Of a stretch of 64,000 bases of DNA, positions 59,368-64,000 are shown piece by piece. The translations under genes were made by a program, and so were the position numbers. Within the stretch, counting starts at the first letter, position 1. Each line of letters starts with the position of its first letter. Below the pieces are notes generated by a model, which was not told where the DNA came from, did not search any database, and saw only the letters and a program-made list of their open reading frames with translations. Source of the stretch: Codonopsis lanceolata (taxonomy: Eukaryota > Streptophyta > Magnoliopsida > Asterales > Campanulaceae). Location of the stretch: NCBI GenBank assembly GCA_013146195.2, contig CM028377.1:62828285-62892284 (forward strand), written 5' to 3'.

Positions 59368-61210
59368 CTAGTTGTGCAGAGGCTTATCAGAAATAGACTC
59401 AAACTTAGCAGGGAGCTTCTCGTAATTAGTACCTCTGCCTATCATACCCAGGAAGATTTCATCAATCTCAATCATGTTGATTTGAGGTAGAGGGTTATTG
59501 ACTATATTTGGTCTGGGAGTAGGCTTTTCAATAACCTTATCATCTATAAGATCCTGGATAGCATCTCGAGTATATAACATTTATCGGTGAGGTGACCCTG
59601 ATGATATTCACGATCTTGGGCATGATTCAGTCCCGGCAGGGGTTTGGTGGCTTATAATTTTCCATAGGCTTTAACACTCCTTGTGCCATTAGCCCCTGTA
59701 GGATCACGCATCAGGAGGCTTGCGGCTCATCATAATGCCGGTTCTGATTTCTGAAATTTCTCTTCGGGCCATTATTCCCTCCGACTGTGTTGACAGACCT
59801 ATCCGCTCCATAAGACCATAGAACAGTGCCATAATTTTGGGTAGGAAAAGTAGCTGATGCATTTCCTATCACATTGACATTAGTGCTTAGAATTCTGCCT
59901 TCCCTTTAGAGAACGAATGAGCTAGGAGGCGATTGACTTGTAATTGCCCCGTCCGTATATCATCATCAATACGGGCTCCTATCTATACTATTTCTTTAAA
60001 ATTGGTGTAGGGAAGGTACCGCATGTGTTCCAGGTAAATGGGCTGGAGGTTTTTGATGAACATTCTGCATGACTCGGTGGATCGTGTGCAAAAGGTCCGA
60101 GCCAACTTTCTTTTCCACGACTGAACTCGGCACATGTTTCTTTTTTCCTCCGGGTGCACGACCGGTGTTGTCTTTGTACCTTTCGAGAACGCAGCTTGAC
60201 TTATCTGGTCCCACGTATTCATGGTGCTTTGCTATCGACAACATTAGTCATTGTTTGGCGGCCCCTATTAGGGTGAGGTGAAAATTGGAAGCCATAGCCT
60301 CAAAGCTAGCTCCCCTTGACCGCATGCCGGTGGAATAAGATTTTAAGTGGGATATAGGGCATCCGGTCCCATCAAATTTTTCTATGTCGGGCATTTTGAA
60401 TTTGAAAGGCACACGCTATGTTGTAATGTCGGTGCCGCGTAGAAAATTCCCCTTTATTGAGAAGCTTGAGTACCATGGCCTTTATATTTTCCACGTCGGC
60501 CTCTATTTTGGAGGCTGAGGGAGTTGGCTTTTGGTATATTCTGGCTGGATTAGGGAAGACTGGGTTAATTTCTGGTTACGGTGTCTAGTAAGGTTTTGAG
60601 CTGGATATGGGTATTGGGCTGGTAGATTCTGGGTTGGATACGGATTCTGGGCTGGATAAGGATTCTGGGCTGGTGGAACTTGGGTAGGATATGGATTTTG
60701 GGTCGGTGGATTTTGGATGGTTTCTAAATTTGGCCGGGCGATCATTATAAGGTAAATAAGTGGTAACTTGGCTTTGGCGGGTTATAATTTCGGGGTCCAT
60801 ATGTGAGTCCGTTGAGTGGGTTGGTTATGGGAACAGGGAGGTCATTTGGGCTTTGGGGAATTTTGGTGCTTGGGGAAGGATATGAAGGATAGGACGGGTA
60901 AAGGCTGATATTTGGGTAGTAGGGACTTGGTGGAGGATTAGGATTTGGGGTAGCGATAGTATTTGGTGGGTTAGTGTTTGGCTGGGGAGTTGGGTTTAGA
61001 GGCAGATGGGATGTTGATGCTTCCTGGGACTACAGGGGAAGAGTTCACCTCACCACTGGGCTTCGGACCTTGTATAAGACTTGCTATTTGGCTTAGCAAG
61101 TGATCATGTCGTGCATTAAGATTCTCGCTCAGCCACCGCCGCATTGCCGAGTCCGAGCATATCCTGGAGCCCCCGAATGCACTCCATATCGGATCGCCAT
61201 CTGCTGCCAT
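59368..61210 (-). pseudogene. gag of element B, broken
   Basis: Starts about 61210 (MAADGDPIWSAFGGSRI) and includes a coiled segment and a Pro/Gln/Tyr-rich repeat (PAQNPYP units, 60745-60503). The capsid part is NTWDQISQAAFSK and FIKNLQPIYLEHM (60222-59983), matching the conserved WDQLA and FI-TLQ-PYYEHM of Tat gag. A zinc-knuckle-adjacent region follows, with RDAIQDLIDDKVIEKP and NPLPQINMIEIDE (59580-59460). Frameshifts between 60500 and 60245 and within the capsid break it. Confidence 0.75.
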
Positions 61211-62577
61211 ACCGCTGGATCTGCTTCTCTCGAACCGATTCTCGCCTTATCTCGATCTCGATATCGATACTTTGCTCGATTAAGGCTACTTTCTCAGATC
61301 AACCGCCAAGATTATTCTCGCTTTCCAAATTGGGGCTGTTTCGAGGAAAATGGGTTTGAGGTATCGTAAGGTCGGCCAAGGCTTTCTGGGTTTGGAGTAC
61401 AACGTGCCTTTATTAGTATATTTTATTATTATTTAGTTGTTTTCCCTACAATTGACCGGATAAGCACTCGCTTTTATTTTGACAGCCTCGTGACTTTCCC
61501 TCGAACAAGGGATTCTTTCTCCGAGTATAGACCAACGTATTCCACCGCCTTCGACTCCCTGATTGGATCTCCTGTCCCAAAGCGAAGGACCTATACTCTT
61601 TCCAGGATCCACCATTCGAAATGGTCTAGGTCGAGCATCTAAGAATAATAAATCAGCCCCTGCTTATTATTTATTTTTGTCATTATTATTTTTTCTTTTT
61701 TTGTTGCGCAATTTATTGTCATCATTTTTTTTAACTTGCGCATTTTTTTATTACTTTTACATATATATATTTTCTTTGACAGGGGCTGACTCACAATTCA
61801 GAGATGCAAAAATCGGTCGGTCTATGAAGTGTCCTGAGAATCTATATGCATTCTAGCGTTGGCTTATGCAGGTAGGTCGCCATGGTGTAGGGTACAGCTC
61901 GAATATACCTATATGCATGTGCGTGTGCGGTATCTAAAAACAAGAAAATCTTTTATTTATTTTCGATATATAAACGTAAATAAAAACAGATATGGCATGT
62001 CTTGCTGTTATATGTGGATTTTCTCGGCTTTTTAATTTGAGCGCAAGCAAGCAAGCACACCACATTAAGAAATAGAAAGAAAAGTGGGGAAACTATCTAT
62101 CCCTATTAATTACAAATTTGGTCATATGTCCCCAAAATAAAATGACAGAATGAATGCAAATATGTACAAATGTATAGAATAATAAAAAAGGAAAAATGAA
62201 CAAAAAGAAATAATAATACAGAGCCGGAAATAAAACAATAATTAAAATAAAGCCCCTACCTTTTATCAGGTCGTCGGAATTTTTATTGCAACATAAATAT
62301 ATATATATATATATTTGATTTATTGCTTTTTTTATTATTTTCGATTTTTTTAAGAATATTTTTAATTACACCTGTAACAGTTATCGGAACGAAACTGCTG
62401 CAAGATGAAGGATCATATCCACAAATATAGGCACGGATGTATAGGAACGCAATATTCAAATGCATAAATTAATATAACAAGCATATTTTAGCAAGAAAAG
62501 GGCCGGGGCTTTATTTTAAAAACAAAAAAGTTTTATTTTATGAGTTTAGCCCTCCATTTTATTTAAAATAAAACAAC
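61211..62577 (-). other. Leader region between primer site and gag of element B
   Basis: No recognisable domain. AT-rich with short low-complexity tracts. Probably untranslated leader. Confidence 0.45.
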
Positions 62578-62595
62578 TCCCCAGCGGAGTCGCCA
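62578..62595 (-). other. Primer binding site, tRNA-Arg type
   Basis: The plus strand reads TCCCCAGCGGAGTCGCCA, i.e. a tRNA 3' end with CCA. It differs by one base from the remembered plant tRNA-Arg(ACG) end. It lies 5 bp from the LTR. tRNA-Arg priming is reported for Ogre/Tat elements. Confidence 0.75.
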
Positions 62596-62600
62596 CTCCG

Positions 62601-64000
62601 TGGAGGTTCTCGGATGTGCTCGCGCCCGCGCGCCTTGGTTAGGTGAGTGTACGCAGGATGCAGACACCACTGCTCTCATTCCACCCTCCCTTGTTTAGGG
62701 GAAGACGAAATCAAAAGTGCGAGAGGAGTGTTGTCTATGATAGCGCGTTGGAATGTGCCTCGGTTGCCTTTAGTGAATTTTATTTAAAAAATAGCCTTAT
62801 GGCCGTTTCAGATCACTATGGGAGCTTTAGGTTTCCCGTATCAAGTTATCCATTTTTTAGGGAATACCAGGATATGAGAATACATCACCCTCCCATTCTC
62901 ATTCTCCCTTTTTTAGGGGAGAACGGAAAAATGCAAAGAAAGAGTGTTGCGAGGCCCCACTGGATCCAAAAGGTTTTAGAGTAGGGGTGTAAATCGGAAC
63001 CACCGAACCACTCGAATCAATCAACCAAACCAAACCGCCGGTTTGGTTCGCTGTTTTGGTTGAAGACGGTTCGCTTTGGTTTCAAAAATTGAAAACCACG
63101 TGGTTCGGGCTGTTCACGCTTTTGTATCGAACCAAACCAAACCGAACCAAACCACCTTATATATTTTTATTTATTTATTATATTATATAATATATATTAT
63201 ATATTATATTACATTTATTAACTATTTTGAACCTTTGATTTATTTCTTATATATATATATATATATATATAAACGGATACTAAACCAAACAAAATTTTGA
63301 TTGTTGGAGAACTATTATTTCTTCTATTGTTTGTGTTTATTTTAGAATTTGTATTGTTTTATTTATGATAATTTATTTTTAGTAGGTTATTTCCTAATTT
63401 TGATGTTAATTCCAAATTAAAATCTTGTTTTTATTCTTATTTTTAATGTTGGTTAATTTCATTAAAAATAATTTATTTAAACCACAAAACCGAACCAAAC
63501 CAAACCAAACCGAGTGGTTCGGTTCGGTTCCAAATCTTACTCGGTTCGGTTCGGTTTGAGATTTTTGGAACCACTAGTAGGCGGTTCGGTTTGTGGTTTT
63601 GACATAAATCAAACCTAACCGAACCACTTACACCCCTATTTTAGAGTCGTCATCTTTATTTTAAGGCAAAAATAAAGCAAAACCAGAAGAAAAAAAAACC
63701 AGAGATAAAAGCGGATTCGGAGGCTAAGTTACGAGTTGGGAAGGTGCTAGGCACCCAACTCGCCCTTTCGGTCTCAAAATAGTTTTTGGCTAAAGTATGT
63801 TTATTGTTATATTTATTTAGCAGATAAATAAAGCATTAAAAGATAGGAAAATAAAACAAATACATCCGTGGCTACATTATTTACGGACTTGCAGCCATTT
63901 CCTTACAATAATTACAAATGCATTTAAAAATATTTGGTCATTATAACGGCTCTTTTACATACTATTTCCTAATCTAATCCGGGCAGCACAACGACTTATA
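62601..64000 (-). repeat. 5' LTR of element B, truncated by the window
   Basis: Starts TGGAGGTTC on the plus strand and follows the 3' LTR sequence to the window end, apart from the MITE inserted at 62982. Confidence 0.88.
62982..63638. mobile_element. hAT-type MITE inside the 5' LTR
   Basis: 657 bp with ends TAGGGGTGTAA and TTACACCCCTA, flanked by TTTTAGAG on both sides (62974-62981, 63639-63646). The 3' LTR holds the uninterrupted site. Subterminal AACCAAACC/GGTTCGGTT runs form long imperfect inverted repeats. No transposase. Confidence 0.9.

Larger units (their letters stand above)
53439..64000 (-). mobile_element. Non-autonomous Tat-lineage gypsy element (element B)
   Basis: Read on the minus strand: 5' LTR (beyond 64000 to 62601), tRNA-Arg-type primer site, leader, gag, partial RT fused to the integrase C-terminus, twin hairpins, a 3' region with a remnant of antisense gene 1, polypurine tract and 3' LTR. 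It lacks protease, the RT active site, both RNases H and the integrase core, so it could only have moved with enzymes from a relative such as A. It was inserted into the minisatellite of MYB-locus copy 2. Bases 55841-56450 and 57746-58039 are T-rich without genes. Confidence 0.88.

Overview
This is nuclear DNA from a plant, most likely a eudicot with a large, repeat-rich and probably heterozygous genome. The evidence is a six-exon MYB-CC (GARP/G2-like) transcription factor gene with GT-AG introns, Ty3/gypsy (Tat lineage) and Ty1/copia (Sirevirus-like) retrotransposons, Helitron termini and MITEs. The DNA between elements is AT-rich. The species cannot be named from the sequence.

Layout. 1-11282: 3' part of a plus-strand Tat-lineage gypsy element (A), with a broken pol end, two decayed genes on the opposite strand (DUF7745-like and plant-mobile-domain-like), a hairpin-rich 3' region and a 1.9 kb LTR. 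11283-13836: an older minus-strand gypsy integrase relic and non-coding DNA. 13837-15841: a non-autonomous Helitron with both ends and the A|T insertion site. 15842-18288: AT-rich relics. 18289-28612: a complete but decayed Sirevirus-like copia element with TAGTA target duplication, tRNA-iMet-type primer site, gag-pol and an extra 3' ORF. 28613-33038: duplicated LTR tail plus flank, then gene-poor DNA. 33039-40355 and 45875-53438: two near-identical copies of one locus carrying the MYB-CC gene. Exactly 100 N separate the contigs, so overlapping haplotigs are more likely than a true tandem duplication. 39720-45774: Helitron 3' ends, two minisatellites, a hAT-type MITE and a gap. 53439-64000: a minus-strand element (B) of the same family as A, cut by internal deletions, with a hAT-type MITE inside its 5' LTR.

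Only the MYB-CC gene (present twice) looks like an intact host gene. Everything else recognised is mobile DNA, mostly defective. The most notable unexplained signals are three. First, a set of short hairpins in the 3' region of A and B whose stems survive sequence change by compensatory or G-U substitutions, including a 54-nt hairpin abutting the polypurine tract. Second, two antisense-strand genes inside element A. Third, a degenerate ~38-bp word repeated about eleven times across coding, spacer and LTR parts of the copia element, always translating to a similar Ala/Thr/Ser peptide.
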